DNA of 22,828 nucleotides. Source: Porogramme epimiltina. Its lineage: Eukaryota > Basidiomycota > Agaricomycetes > Polyporales > Polyporaceae. Shown here piece after piece: positions 1-8,248 of this stretch (the stretch's first letter is position 1; each line of letters opens with the position of its first letter). The DNA lies in the NCBI GenBank assembly GCA_900155495.1, contig FTLJ01001025.1:1-22828 (forward strand). The letters run 5' to 3'. A model generated the notes under the pieces. It did not search any database, was not told the origin of the DNA, and worked only from the letters and a program-made list of their open reading frames with translations. Made by a program: the position numbers and the translations under genes.

Positions 1-74
1 CCGGGACGAGTGGGCTATTTCCTGGGACATAAAATAGTTTTGGTCTCAAAATTAAGCATTTTAAGCATTTAAGA

Positions 75-150
75 TCTGTGTATCAATGGGTTAGTCGTAT
101 CCTGAGTAAGTAGACCCGCAGGGCGTTCGATTCCTGCTCAATGCGGCGGA
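75..150 (+). other. tRNA-like stretch (possible SINE head or tRNA relic)
   Basis: The stretch carries a box-A-like segment (tgtatcaatggg, about 79-90) and, about 35 nt downstream, a near-perfect box B (gttcgattcc, about 125-134), the spacing of an internal RNA polymerase III promoter. The arms do not fold into a proper cloverleaf: the D-stem and anticodon stem do not pair and the T-stem has a mismatch, so it is not a functional tRNA. It could be a decayed tRNA or the head of a tRNA-derived SINE. A similar arrangement lies on the minus strand near 7.5 kb. Confidence 0.25.
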
Positions 151-251
151 GATGCTAATCATATATATTGGAAGACTCTGCGTCCATTGGCCCCTCCTTC
201 TGACGACAGTGAGCCTGCTATAGCAAGCGAACAGCAGGGTCCGGGACCGGC

Positions 252-415
252 GCACATGCACACTGAGCTGTGATGAGGCTCAACATCGTCGATCTCGTAG
301 GTTGCTCAGAGTCTGACTCGCGACACCAAATCGTCGCGTTCGAGTCGCACAATCCTTCGTACCCCTCTAGTAGCCGCGCACATCTGACAACCTACTTAAC
401 CATTCACGCGCCCGG
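252..415 (+). repeat. Dispersed repeat, copy A
   Basis: This segment aligns with 3318-3605. Shared blocks include cgcacatg(c/t), gctcagag(t/g)ctgac(t/c)cgcgac(a/g)ccaaa, cgagtcgcac(a/g)atcc and cgcgcacat(c/t)(t/c)gacaac(c)(t/c)actt. Most differences are transitions, as in old repeats. Copy A lacks about 130 nt that copy B has between the ccaaa block and the cgagtcgcac block. No convincing reading frame is shared by the copies. Confidence 0.55.
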
Positions 416-435
416 GGCCATCCACGCGCGAACAG

Positions 436-649
436 CTCGCGCTCGAGGTTGGTGCGAAGATGTACCTCGACAACGCTGCGTCCGCCGAGGCGAAGATCAA
501 CTTGAACACTGGTATCCTTGCTCACAGTGCATCCTGACGTTTGCTTTCATATGTCTCTCGGTGTTTATGCGTGCGTATCGTATACAGGCCACACCCAGTC
601 GCCTCGCCCCGGGGTCTGTGCCTCGTTCGCTCTCGCCAATGGCCGTTGA
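436..649 (+). pseudogene. Exon-like pair of unknown family (possible gene remnant)
   Basis: An acceptor-like aacag precedes a 76-nt open segment (436-511) with strong G/C third positions that reads LALEVGAKMYLDNAASAEAK and six more residues, then a gtatcc donor. A cgtatacag acceptor at 587 leads, in phase, to a second segment (588-649) ending in TGA after HTQSPRPGVCASFALANGR. Joined, this would be the last 45 residues of a protein. No start codon or upstream exon can be placed and I do not recognise the family. It lies just downstream of repeat copy A, so it may be a truncated, non-functional piece; chance open sequence is also possible. Confidence 0.2.
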
Positions 650-942
650 CACGCAGCGCCAGAACGAGTTTGCCTCGGGCCTCCTAGCTCTTCAAAAACA
701 TATCATAGCTGGTCACTCTTCCCCCGTATTCCATACTTCCTCGGCTTGTCGAGCTAACATTCTTCGATCTCTCTTGGAAACATTCAGACACTCGAACACC
801 TTCGAACCCACCTTCCAGTCTCCGAGAGGCCTTCCATGCCAGACAGTGTTGCCCACGCCGGTACTATGTTTTCAGCACTGAGCATCGAATTCATACACAC
901 AGGCTATGTCGACATTCATATAGTCCCCACGTTGGTGCAGTA

Positions 943-2635
943 CTAGCACAGATGAGGGCGAGGCCGGCAACCCTGCTCGCTCGCCCATCGCCTTTCCTGC
1001 TTCCGAACCGCCGCTAGGCCCATCACCTTCTCACCGAACTGCTCCCATGCCTCGAACTGCTGCCACGCCTCGAACTGCTGAACAACGTGCCGCCCCAGCC
1101 TGGTCCCCGTTCTGTGCTCCCCCTGCGCCAGTGTGACTTCCGTCCACCACCTGCTGTTAAAGCACCGCAGGTTCGGCATCGTCGCAGAAAGCAGCCGTAC
1201 CGCCGCCCATTCGGTGTCGGGCTCGTAAGAGTGGAAGGTGTACCCGACCGAGAAACCGACGAGGGACTCAAGAGCGATCGGCCGACCACGACGCCCGAGC
1301 CCCACCTCGGGAATGAATTCGGGGGTGTCGGCGAAATTGAACGGGAGTGTTAGCCGTGCGAGACGCGGGCACTTCTGTGCGAGCGTGAACAGGGACTTGT
1401 ATGAAGCGCCAGGGCGTGGCTCGTCACTCATCGGCGGCCTTGCGTCGATAAGTTCGAGACGGTTGAGCTCTGGCCATGCGGCGGCGAGTTGTCTGACGAG
1501 ATCGTCGTTTGCGGGTAGGGGGAGCCACGTAGAAATAGAAAAAGTTCGGATCTTCGGGAGGGTGCAGAGGGGTAGAAATGTCTCCACAGTGAGAGAGACG
1601 TCTGAGGGGGAGGAGGGAAACTCGTCTTCCTGGAAATCTATGTTCTTGGAGTCTCCTATGATAACTAAGGTGAAGGTGTTCCTTGAGGGATGATTAGCGA
1701 GTGTCCTGAAGAGGAGAGAGAGACTTTTGATGGTGACGTCTGAAGAAATGAGCTCGAGGGATGAGAGGATGGGAGAACTGATGGCGCACAAAAGCGCGAT
1801 GTGCACCCCGAAATCGGGGTGGAGGCCGCTGGCAAGATTCAAGTTCACCAGTGAGGGAAATAGTGGCTGTTTTGCCAAGCACTCCACATAGTGGGGGTTG
1901 TCCGCAAAGGAGTCTTTTCCGTCCAACGTGATCTTAAGGACCATGAGCTTAGAGCTTTTTCCCAGAGCGAGGAGTGCGGGGAGCGTCATGGGGTATCCGA
2001 CGGTATCCAGGGTGGTCAGGTTTGGGATATAGTAGGAAGGAGCCAAGGTCACTGGATGATTGCGCCGGTCGGATGGACAAGGGGGCTCCCACGAGTCCGG
2101 AAGGATTGAAGATAGAGGAAACGAGGAAATTGTTTCCAGTCGGGGAAGGGTGGGCAGACCCTCCGTGGTACTGCAGGCTTGCCACAGCGAGTACATGAAG
2201 TCGTCTTCGAGAACGTATTCCCGGGGAATCCGGAAGGGCGCCTCCCAGTAAGGGTCGACATCCTCTACGAGGGAGGCATAGAATTTCGTCCGTGTTACAT
2301 CCGCCGTGGTCAGTGGTCGCAGAAGGCGCTACACCAGAGTTACATTGAGTTAGTGAATGAGAACCGTAGACACTCACCAGCCGATGAACGACAATACCAT
2401 CTCGCCTCTTGACAGGCTTCACCTCCCAAGCCCCCTCTGGAAGTGAAAAGAGTAGAATCCCAATGTTGGGGAGCGTCTCCCATAGGGCCATAAGCATAGG
2501 TTCTGTGAAGCTCTTGCACGTCCTTGCCAGGACTTGGAGAAGCCCCAAGTGATTATATTCTTCAAACCATTCTGCAAGGATTTCGCCCAGAGTGGACAGG
2601 CGCGATTTCGTAGCAGAGCTGAAAGGCGTATCCAT
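943..2635 (-). CDS. F-box/leucine-rich-type protein, two-exon model
   Basis: This is a minus-strand gene with exons 2635-2378 and 2328-943 joined across a 49-nt intron (gtgagt...gtgtag), about 547 aa from the ATG at 2635. The N-terminal part (LARTCKSFTEPMLMALWETL, about residues 28-47) matches the F-box-like helix of the large Agaricomycete F-box family, whose members are thought to recruit substrates to SCF ubiquitin ligases. The remainder has irregular leucine-rich segments (for example LFPSLVNLNL, WPELNRLELIDA, CPRLARLTLPF, MPNLRCFNS). The C-terminus holds a short QQFEAW tandem repeat. The true start is uncertain: an in-context ATG at 2823, 66 nt downstream of a TATA box, opens a frame that stops after 33 codons but could join this exon through an intron of about 149 nt ending at 2619, in phase. 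Substrate and role are unknown. Family assignment is fairly sure, the N-terminus is not. Confidence 0.75.
1037..1080 (-). repeat. 18-bp tandem repeat inside the F-box gene
   Basis: Two full 18-bp units (1037-1054 and 1055-1072) and a partial third encode repeated QFEAWE/QFEAWQ near the C-terminus of the F-box protein. The unit length is a multiple of three, so copy-number change would keep the frame. Confidence 0.8.
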
Positions 2636-2888
2636 ATTCAAGAGGAGTAGGGGCGGATTGGTGAATGGGATTAGAGGTGATCGAAGGGGAGTAGACGAGG
2701 GTGGCTCGAAGGTGAATAAGTTTAAGGAGATCTAGAGTGAGTGTTGCCGCCGGTGGTTGTCGTAGACAAAGGTGTAGCGACTGCGATTGGGGGAGACAGG
2801 ACAGGGCTGTGGTCTGTAGCCATTTGAGTGATACACACAAGAAGTGTGGTCGGCCCCCTAAGCTTTGCCTTCATACCTTCGGGCTAAG

Positions 2889-2894
2889 TATATA
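2889..2894 (-). promoter_or_regulatory. TATA box of the F-box gene
   Basis: TATATA on the minus strand lies 66 nt upstream of the first ATG (2823) and about 250 nt upstream of the ATG at 2635. The spacing favours transcription starting near 2860, so the 2823 ATG is probably in the mRNA, either as the true start before an intron or as a short upstream ORF. Confidence 0.5.
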
Positions 2895-2931
2895 GCTGTT
2901 ATCGGCCACGCCTGCCCGAACGTTTGCAACA

Positions 2932-3225
2932 TCACTGTTGGTCAATGTTAGCAGGACAATCATCCGGACCGCGGAGTAATAATGACCATGTACTGCATTT
3001 GAGGGAAGAGTGAGGAGCGCTTGAGACCGGTTGTGGTGGGGGAGGGGATGGGAGGGTAATCGGGAACGAGGCGGGGGCCACCTCTAGCACCCTCCGAAGA
3101 GGGGTCATGTGGCCAAGAAATGGGTGAGCATTAGTACCCCACGAATACGACGACTTGAGTGGTATGGTGGCGGTGGTTTGGCTCGAGGAGAGGAGACGGT
3201 TCAGTGGGGTGTTATATAGACTTCG
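2932..3225 (-). other. Degenerate promoter/leader module B, no intact CDS
   Basis: On the minus strand a TATATAA (3212-3218) is followed by CCACTGAACC (3207-3198) and a pyrimidine-rich leader, then an ATG (about 3110) opening a short frame. It resembles module C: both hold CCACTGAACC and, about 185-245 nt downstream of the TATA, the identical 13-mer aaccggtctcaag within related flanks. In B and C that 13-mer falls in different reading frames, so the shared part is unlikely to be coding now. This looks like one of two diverged duplicates of a gene start. Confidence 0.35.
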
Positions 3226-3317
3226 CGGTGAGGTTGACGCTGTTCTCTTCACGAGGCGGCAGGCCATGGGATGTGCGACGGGGTCAGTCTCGGTGAAGCG
3301 AATAGCAGAGATCGGGA

Positions 3318-3605
3318 TTGACGCACATGCGCACCGTGATATGTAGCCGATCTCGGCTGCTCAGAGGCTGACCCGCGACGCCAAAGAGCACGATCGACGG
3401 TGACGCTCTGTATCACTTGAATGCAGGGTGGCTGACGCTTGTCGTAGTCTATCCCCCGCAGAGAGAAGTGTAGAGTCAATACACGCGCATGCATTGACCA
3501 TTGGTACGCCGCGCCAGACAAGATACACGCGCTCGAGTCGCACGATCCATCACGTCCGTCACCGTACCCCGCTAGGCCGCGCACATCCGACAACCCACTT
3601 GACTA
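3318..3605 (+). repeat. Dispersed repeat, copy B
   Basis: This is the counterpart of 252-415, with the same order of shared blocks, mostly differing by transitions. It contains about 130 nt (roughly 3399-3530) absent from copy A, either an insertion here or a deletion there. It lies upstream (in the minus sense) of leader module B. No known transposon protein or terminal repeat is visible. Confidence 0.55.
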
Positions 3606-3699
3606 TCCACCCAGCCGCATCGACATACGTACAGCGTCGATGCACACCTCCTTCGTGATTCCATAGCATGTCCTGTCACCGAACCGTCTGAGGGCGTCG

Positions 3700-4225
3700 T
3701 ACTCACCCTCAGACGTCGGCTTCGGGGAACCCTCCACGCACCAGGCGCGAAGGGAACATGCCTCGATCCCCTATCATCTTGCGCTGCTCTAGGAACCGAG
3801 ACAACTGAGCAACGCATTTGGCGGGGAAGCTGTGGCTGACGTACCTGCGACCGTCCACCAAGTTGGCCTTCGCCGTGTCTCTGCAGTGACACGGCGAACT
3901 TGGCTGCGAATCCCGGAGGGACCATCGAGGTGTCCGGAGCGCTGGCAGGGGCAGAGGACGCAAGACTTGAGACCGGTTGCGGAGAGAGAGGGTTGGGTGG
4001 GGAGTTGTCGGTGCACGGGGCCTTTCCGAGACCTCGGCGACGTCCGGTGGACGAGTAGGATGGAAGAAGAAGCGGGACATTGGGGCTAGCCTTGTGTGCC
4101 GCTTCAGACTGATGACCGAGGTGAAGTTCCGAGGCGGATGTCGATGAGAGACGACGAGTGCCCTGGGAGTGGTGGTGGTTCAGTGGAGAGAGAGGAGACG
4201 TCTGTGCGCGGGTCTATATGCACTT
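3700..4225 (-). other. Degenerate promoter/leader module C with short ORF
   Basis: On the minus strand a TATA-like catataga (4214-4220) is followed by CCACTGAACC (4186-4177), a pyrimidine-rich leader and an ATG at 4080 opening 123 codons to 3709 (MSRFFFHPTRPP...FPEADV). The product is low-complexity, rich in Pro/Arg/Ser, and matches no family I recognise. An internal gtacgt...cctag pair (about 3844-3789) could be an intron. The TATA segment ggtctatatgcac is nearly identical to that of the mannitol dehydrogenase gene (ggtctatatacac), which suggests a duplicated promoter. A decayed or very small gene is possible; function unknown. Confidence 0.3.
3869..3898. repeat. Perfect 11-bp inverted repeat with 8-nt loop
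   Basis: The arms ttcgccgtgtc (3869-3879) and gacacggcgaa (3888-3898) are exact reverse complements around an 8-nt loop. A further ccaagtt/aacttgg pair extends the structure outward with a bulge. It would form a strong hairpin in either strand and lies within module C. Confidence 0.8.
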
Positions 4226-4399
4226 CTGGGACGAGGCTGACGCTGAGTTTGCCATTTCTCGGGGGGATGACAGCCATGGCCTCGGAACCGAACTTGAAGG
4301 AAAACCGCGTGCATGTTGATCTCGTACCGCCAAATCTCCAGGAAAGAGGTTCTACTCTTGAGTGAATATGGGTATAACGGTACCTCCTTGTAAGAGTGA

Positions 4400-5075
4400 A
4401 ACATTGAAATGAACCGCCACTACAGTCACCGTCGGGGGTGTCGCGAACCCTTGTTCACCCGATTCGAGGTGAGTGTCGGACTGAAGTTGGCTTCAATTTG
4501 GTGAGGTGGCATTTTGATACCATAGTATTCGGATAAAGGCAGCTCTCTTTCGAAAACCTGTTCAGTGCTTGCATACAGAGAGTTGAGAATATTACAAGGT
4601 TAACTCATGAATGCTAACTTTCGCGGCCAAGGTTCAAACTTCAGATGGCCCGCAAGACGCGCCAGTCACTCGAGTTTGAAAACCACGTGATCGTGTCCAC
4701 TACGACCGCGCGGCTGCCTAGGCCTGTAGGCCGCATGGCGTTATAAAATGGCACAACTTCTATCTTTACAATCACCACGTTCTCCATTAGCAAGTCTCTT
4801 TGCTTGCTTGAACTCAGGGCCAGTGCGTGAGCGAGCAGAGACATCTCCCATACTATTCTACATCGAGCTACCAAATATTACTAGCTACGCTTTACTGCAT
4901 GGTATATTCACGTATGCCAGTGACATTGGATTAGAACCACCTCTCGTAAGCCTGAATGTCGATACCCACAACGTTAATAACCCGATATTTAAGCTAAAGT
5001 GTAGCCGTTCTACTGTCGAAAGCAATCTAAAACGCGAGACAAGGGAGAGAAGAGAGAAGACCGCTTGAGGCTGTA
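4400..5075. other. Gene-poor, AT-richer intergenic stretch
   Basis: This stretch is clearly less GC-rich than the flanking genes. It holds a CACGTG E-box palindrome (about 4683-4688) and a plus-strand TATA-like ttataaaa (4741-4748). The frame opening there (106 codons) uses codons unlike the real genes of the window, so I do not call it. The right part is the 3' flank of the mannitol dehydrogenase gene. Confidence 0.5.
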
Positions 5076-6284
5076 TCAATCGAGGCGCGTGTACGACCGG
5101 CGGAGGTTCTGGACTGCTTCCAGGATCGTTCCATGCTCTGCGCTACCCTCCTGGTACTCCGTGGTGTCCGCGATGACCTTCGAGATCCCCTCGGCCTTGA
5201 TACGACTCTGGAGGTGCACGCTCTGCTCGTCCTCGGGATGGTCAAACAAGAACGCCGCCGCGATGCCCTTGGCCAAGTTGTTCGTCGGGAGCCCGTACTC
5301 GCGCGCCATCGCGAACGGCCCCAGGAGGCGATCCCCCCTGGACAGCTTGCGGATCGGCTCGCGGCCGACGCGCGCGACGTGGTCCTTGAGGCGCGGGTTC
5401 GCGAAGCGCGCGAGCGTCTTCTCCACGTACTGCCCGTACTCGCCTTCGTCGAAGCCGTGCCTCCGGACGAGCGCCGCGCCGACCTCGTCGCGGAGCGCGC
5501 CGCGGAGGGCGGTGTGGACCTCTGCGTCGCCGACAGCCTCGTCGATGGTCGTGTGGCCCTTGAGGAAGCCGAGGTACGCGGCGACGGCGTGCCCGCAGTT
5601 GAGGGTGTAGAGTTTGCGCTCGACGTACGCCTGGAGCTGCGTCGTGAGCTGCACGCCCTTGAGCTGCACAGCGGGGCGCGTCGCGTGGAGGGCGCGCTCG
5701 TCTACGACCCATTCGTAGAAGCCCTCGACGCCGACGTCGAGCGGGTTCTGGCCCTCGTCGGGCTTGTACGGGGGAACGATGCGGTCGACGGAGCAGTTCG
5801 CGAACCCCACGTGCTCGCGCGCCCACTTCGCGGTGTCCGGGTCGTCCGCAAGGGCGTGGAGGACGTGGTCCCTGAGGAGCGTTGTCTGGTTGAGGGTGTT
5901 CTCGCAGGCGATGACATTCATGTCGCCCGCGTCCGCCGCCCGGCGCGCGCGGAGGCCGTCGGCAATCGAGGTTGCGACCTTTGAGAGCACGGAGACGCCG
6001 ACGGCTGTGGTGAGGAGGTCGAGCGCGGGGTCCGCGAACTCTCTGGCCAGATCCGGCGAAGTCGAGACGAGGCCAGATATGGCGGAGATGGGATTGCGGT
6101 GTTCCTCGGCGGCGTCAAGAATGTGGACGTCGTATGAGTCATGCTTGTTGAGAGCGCGGACGAGATCGGTGTTAACGTCTGCGAATATGACACTGTACCC
6201 GGAGTCCACGAGGAGGGGACCGATAAAACCACGCCCAATGTTTCCGGCCCCAAAATGGATTGCTTTGGGTCCTGGTTTGGACAT
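5076..6284 (-). CDS. mtlD: Mannitol-1-phosphate 5-dehydrogenase
   Basis: The 402-aa product catalyses the NAD(H)-dependent interconversion of D-mannitol 1-phosphate and fructose 6-phosphate in the cytosol, part of fungal mannitol synthesis and turnover. The N-terminus carries the Rossmann dinucleotide motif IHFGAGNIGRGFIG (residues 9-22). Other family signatures are the ACENTLNQTTLLRDHV segment, VDRIVPPYKPDEG, YTLNCGHAVAAYLGFLKGH (catalytic-domain helix) and NNLAKGIAAAFLFDHP near the end. Length fits fungal members (about 390 aa) and MtlD of the long-chain polyol dehydrogenase family. The CDS has no intron, unlike the other confident genes here, but a gtaagt...cacag intron of 55 nt (6350-6296) fits in the 5'UTR just before the ATG. 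The start is fixed by the Rossmann motif position and an upstream TATA box. All expected motifs are present, so it should be functional. The gene symbol is borrowed from bacterial usage. Confidence 0.95.
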   Translation of the reverse strand: MSKPGPKAIHFGAGNIGRGFIGPLLVDSGYSVIFADVNTDLVRALNKHDSYDVHILDAAEEHRNPISAISGLVSTSPDLAREFADPALDLLTTAVGVSVLSKVATSIADGLRARRAADAGDMNVIACENTLNQTTLLRDHVLHALADDPDTAKWAREHVGFANCSVDRIVPPYKPDEGQNPLDVGVEGFYEWVVDERALHATRPAVQLKGVQLTTQLQAYVERKLYTLNCGHAVAAYLGFLKGHTTIDEAVGDAEVHTALRGALRDEVGAALVRRHGFDEGEYGQYVEKTLARFANPRLKDHVARVGREPIRKLSRGDRLLGPFAMAREYGLPTNNLAKGIAAAFLFDHPEDEQSVHLQSRIKAEGISKVIADTTEYQEGSAEHGTILEAVQNLRRSYTRLD

Positions 6285-6295
6285 GATGTGGTTTC

Positions 6296-6350
6296 CTGTG
6301 AGAAACTAGGATGAAGAAGAACTCAGGTTGGGTTCAAACGAACGACTTAC
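6296..6350 (-). other. Probable 5'UTR intron of the mannitol-1-phosphate dehydrogenase gene
   Basis: A consensus donor gtaagt begins at 6350 and an acceptor cacag ends at 6296, 11 nt before the ATG. An earlier cctag at about 6307 is an alternative acceptor. The length is typical of the window's introns. Confidence 0.6.
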
Positions 6351-6423
6351 GGGATGTGGAGAAAGAGGGGTGTATCGAGGTGGTGGTAGGTTGGTGGAGG
6401 TTCAGGGGAACGGGAAGGCGGTC

Positions 6424-6429
6424 TATATA
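6424..6429 (-). promoter_or_regulatory. TATA box of the mannitol-1-phosphate dehydrogenase gene
   Basis: tgtatatagac on the minus strand lies 140 nt upstream of the ATG, 85 nt if the leader intron is removed. Downstream is a pyrimidine-rich leader with CCCCTGAACC (6408-6399), a motif shared with leader modules B and C. Confidence 0.6.
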
Positions 6430-6519
6430 CACATCGGACACTCACGCAACTGCCCATCTCCGTCTTCCAGAGGGTCTATGATATTAGGGCCGACGTCTGG
6501 CCACCTTTACGTTTCAGCG

Positions 6520-7425
6520 CTCGGATGAGGTTGTCGGGGCGACTTGCGATCGACCGGTGGGGCAGTGGGGACAGCAAAACTTCAATGCTCTCGATAGGGA
6601 AGGATAAGGGAAGGGGGAGAGAGAAGAGGCTGTATAAAGGACATACTCATGAAGTAGGGGCTCGAGTCCTGAGCCCTGTCCCCTAAGCCCGGGTTCGTGT
6701 GGCCACAGAGCAGCGTCATGGTGTCGTCGGGCCACCCTGCCAAACGTGGCAATGGGGCGGGATAAGTACGTAAGCAAGGCGTTCGTTCCTCGATGGCCGC
6801 GGCCCCGTTCGGCGCTTGCACCCAACAGGTACCCTCGGTCCCCCTGACCATCATACCCGCGATGCATCCCATAATCCCCCTTATGTGATCTTCGTATGCG
6901 TCTCAAGCACCAACATATTCACCGGGTCTTCCTTGTATCAACCTCCTGACACCGGTTCCGAGCAACACCGCTTCACAACAACATAATTCAAGCCTTGGCT
7001 TCGTATAGGAGGACAACAGGGCTGAGTATATTCTCCAGTCTGTTGAGGTCATTCTAATGGTACAAATAAAGCTCATCGTGTCTTGGGGTAGGCCATGTGC
7101 AACTGCGCTACTTCCTTAATGCTCGCTGCCACTAAGACTCGCCGTGTATCAGATGCTGGTTCCAATCCACACTGCGGCTGACACGGAACATACACCTCGT
7201 GTCTCGTCGTCTGTGCGCTCAGCACCCGATTAGGGGGAGCGCACAGAGATATGAGTGCCACCGTGACTCTATAAGCCTGTCGAGACACGTTTCCGAGCCA
7301 GTCGGTGCTTCTTTGTCATGCCCTTGACCCACGCCTCAAGCTCTAGATCGTTTTATCTCAAGTGCATCACACAGGTCAAAGGTGGCCGAGTATGAAGGCC
7401 ACAGCCATCCATCGGACCAACCACG
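6520..7425. other. Intergenic stretch without a supported gene
   Basis: A tgtataaag (about 6630-6638) could be a TATA element on the plus strand, but no frame with coding-like codon use follows. Open frames here are short and overlap on both strands. The left end belongs to the mannitol dehydrogenase promoter. Confidence 0.4.
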
Positions 7426-7439
7426 AGTCGCCTTGCGGC

Positions 7440-7535
7440 CACACTGCAGATATAACTCTTGCATTGATCAAACGCCAAGGGTACGTTCTCACACCCTCAT
7501 CCCAACGCCCTAGACGTTGAGCTACACCCTCACGT
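7440..7535 (-). other. tRNA-like stretch, possible SINE head
   Basis: On the minus strand ggtgtagctcaacg resembles a tRNA 5' end with box A, and its D-stem can pair (gctc/gggc around an 8-nt loop). About 40 nt on, gcgtttgatc resembles box B with one C-to-T change of the CpG, and aatgcaagagttatatctg follows. The anticodon stem does not form, so it is not a working tRNA. The combination suggests a tRNA-derived SINE or pseudo-tRNA; the element's 3' end cannot be placed. Confidence 0.35.
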
Positions 7536-7642
7536 TAATGACCAACGCTCGATGAAGATCGGTACATCGACCCACGTCTTCTTACCCCTGGTGAACCTTG
7601 TCTTCAGTGTACCGCTCAATAGTGCTTCTGCCGTCCTTCCGC

Positions 7643-8248
7643 ATGACCTCTGCTCAAGGTACGTCGTGTGGGCTCTATCCCTTGTCGTCGCCATCATCTT
7701 GTTTCCCCATCGCATCTAGCTACTATGTTGATTGCCCCTATAACATTTCCGCCGTATGCAGTGTCGAAGAGAAGTCTGCCCACCGGAGTAAGCCAATCTA
7801 TACACTCAAATCAAACCCTCTATTCTCATCCCCGGACACAGGATACAGCCGGATATCTCAGGCCTACATTCTCGACGCCGAACAACTCCTTCCCCTTCCA
7901 TCTGTTGAGCTCGGCCCACTGCCCTGTTTGCCCTTCGACCCATCATCCTGCGGCGGCGTTCACGATCCAGGCACCCCCGCCTCCGTCCTTCCACGCTCCT
8001 TGGCCATCCCTCGCACGCGCACTATGGCCCCTAATCGCGCGCGACGTCGGACGCACCTAACGCCGGGTGCCCGCGCCTTCGCCGCAGACGACATCTATGA
8101 CGCGCCTGCGGACACGCTCGCCTTCAGCGCCGCTGGGGCTTCGCCCTCTTCAACGCCACTCGCTGCCCTCTGTCGCTCCTGCAGCCTCTGGGAGGCCGTC
8201 AGTCTGGTGTCTGCGATCGCGTGGCTGCTGATCTGCCTCTCGGCATGA
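7643..8248 (+). CDS. Hypothetical small spliced gene
   Basis: The best model has exons 7643-7658, 7720-7787 and 7862-8248 with introns of 61 nt (gtacgt...tctag) and 74 nt (gtaagc...ctcag), giving 156 aa. The first 28 residues read MTSAQATMLIAPITFPPYAV and KRSLPTG. The last exon is proline/alanine-rich with an acidic AADDIYDAPADTLAF segment and ends in a hydrophobic stretch (AVSLVSAIAWLLICL) that could be a tail anchor. Good splice signals and G/C-biased third positions support it; the GC-rich sequence, which leaves several frames open, argues against. A different acceptor at 7848 would end the protein early, and coding sequence might continue to about 8520 through further introns. No family recognised. 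Confidence 0.3.
   Translation: MTSAQGTSCGLYPLSSPSSCFPIASSYYVDCPYNISAVCSVEEKSAHRSKPIYTLKSNPLFSSPDTGYSRISQAYILDAEQLLPLPSVELGPLPCLPFDPSSCGGVHDPGTPASVLPRSLAIPRTRTMAPNRARRRTHLTPGARAFAADDIYDAPADTLAFSAAGASPSSTPLAALCRSCSLWEAVSLVSAIAWLLICLSA

Noticed and set aside
270..881. 203-codon plus-strand frame near the left end
   Set aside because: It runs across repeat copy A and intron-like sequence; the product has no conserved features.
4748..5068. 106-codon plus-strand frame behind a TATA-like site
   Set aside because: Codon use is A/T-rich at third positions, unlike the real genes here, and it converges on the 3' end of the mannitol gene.
5133..5984. 283-codon plus-strand frame opposite the mannitol-1-phosphate dehydrogenase gene
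   Set aside because: It is an antisense shadow of a strongly conserved, G/C-third-position-biased gene and has no motif of its own.
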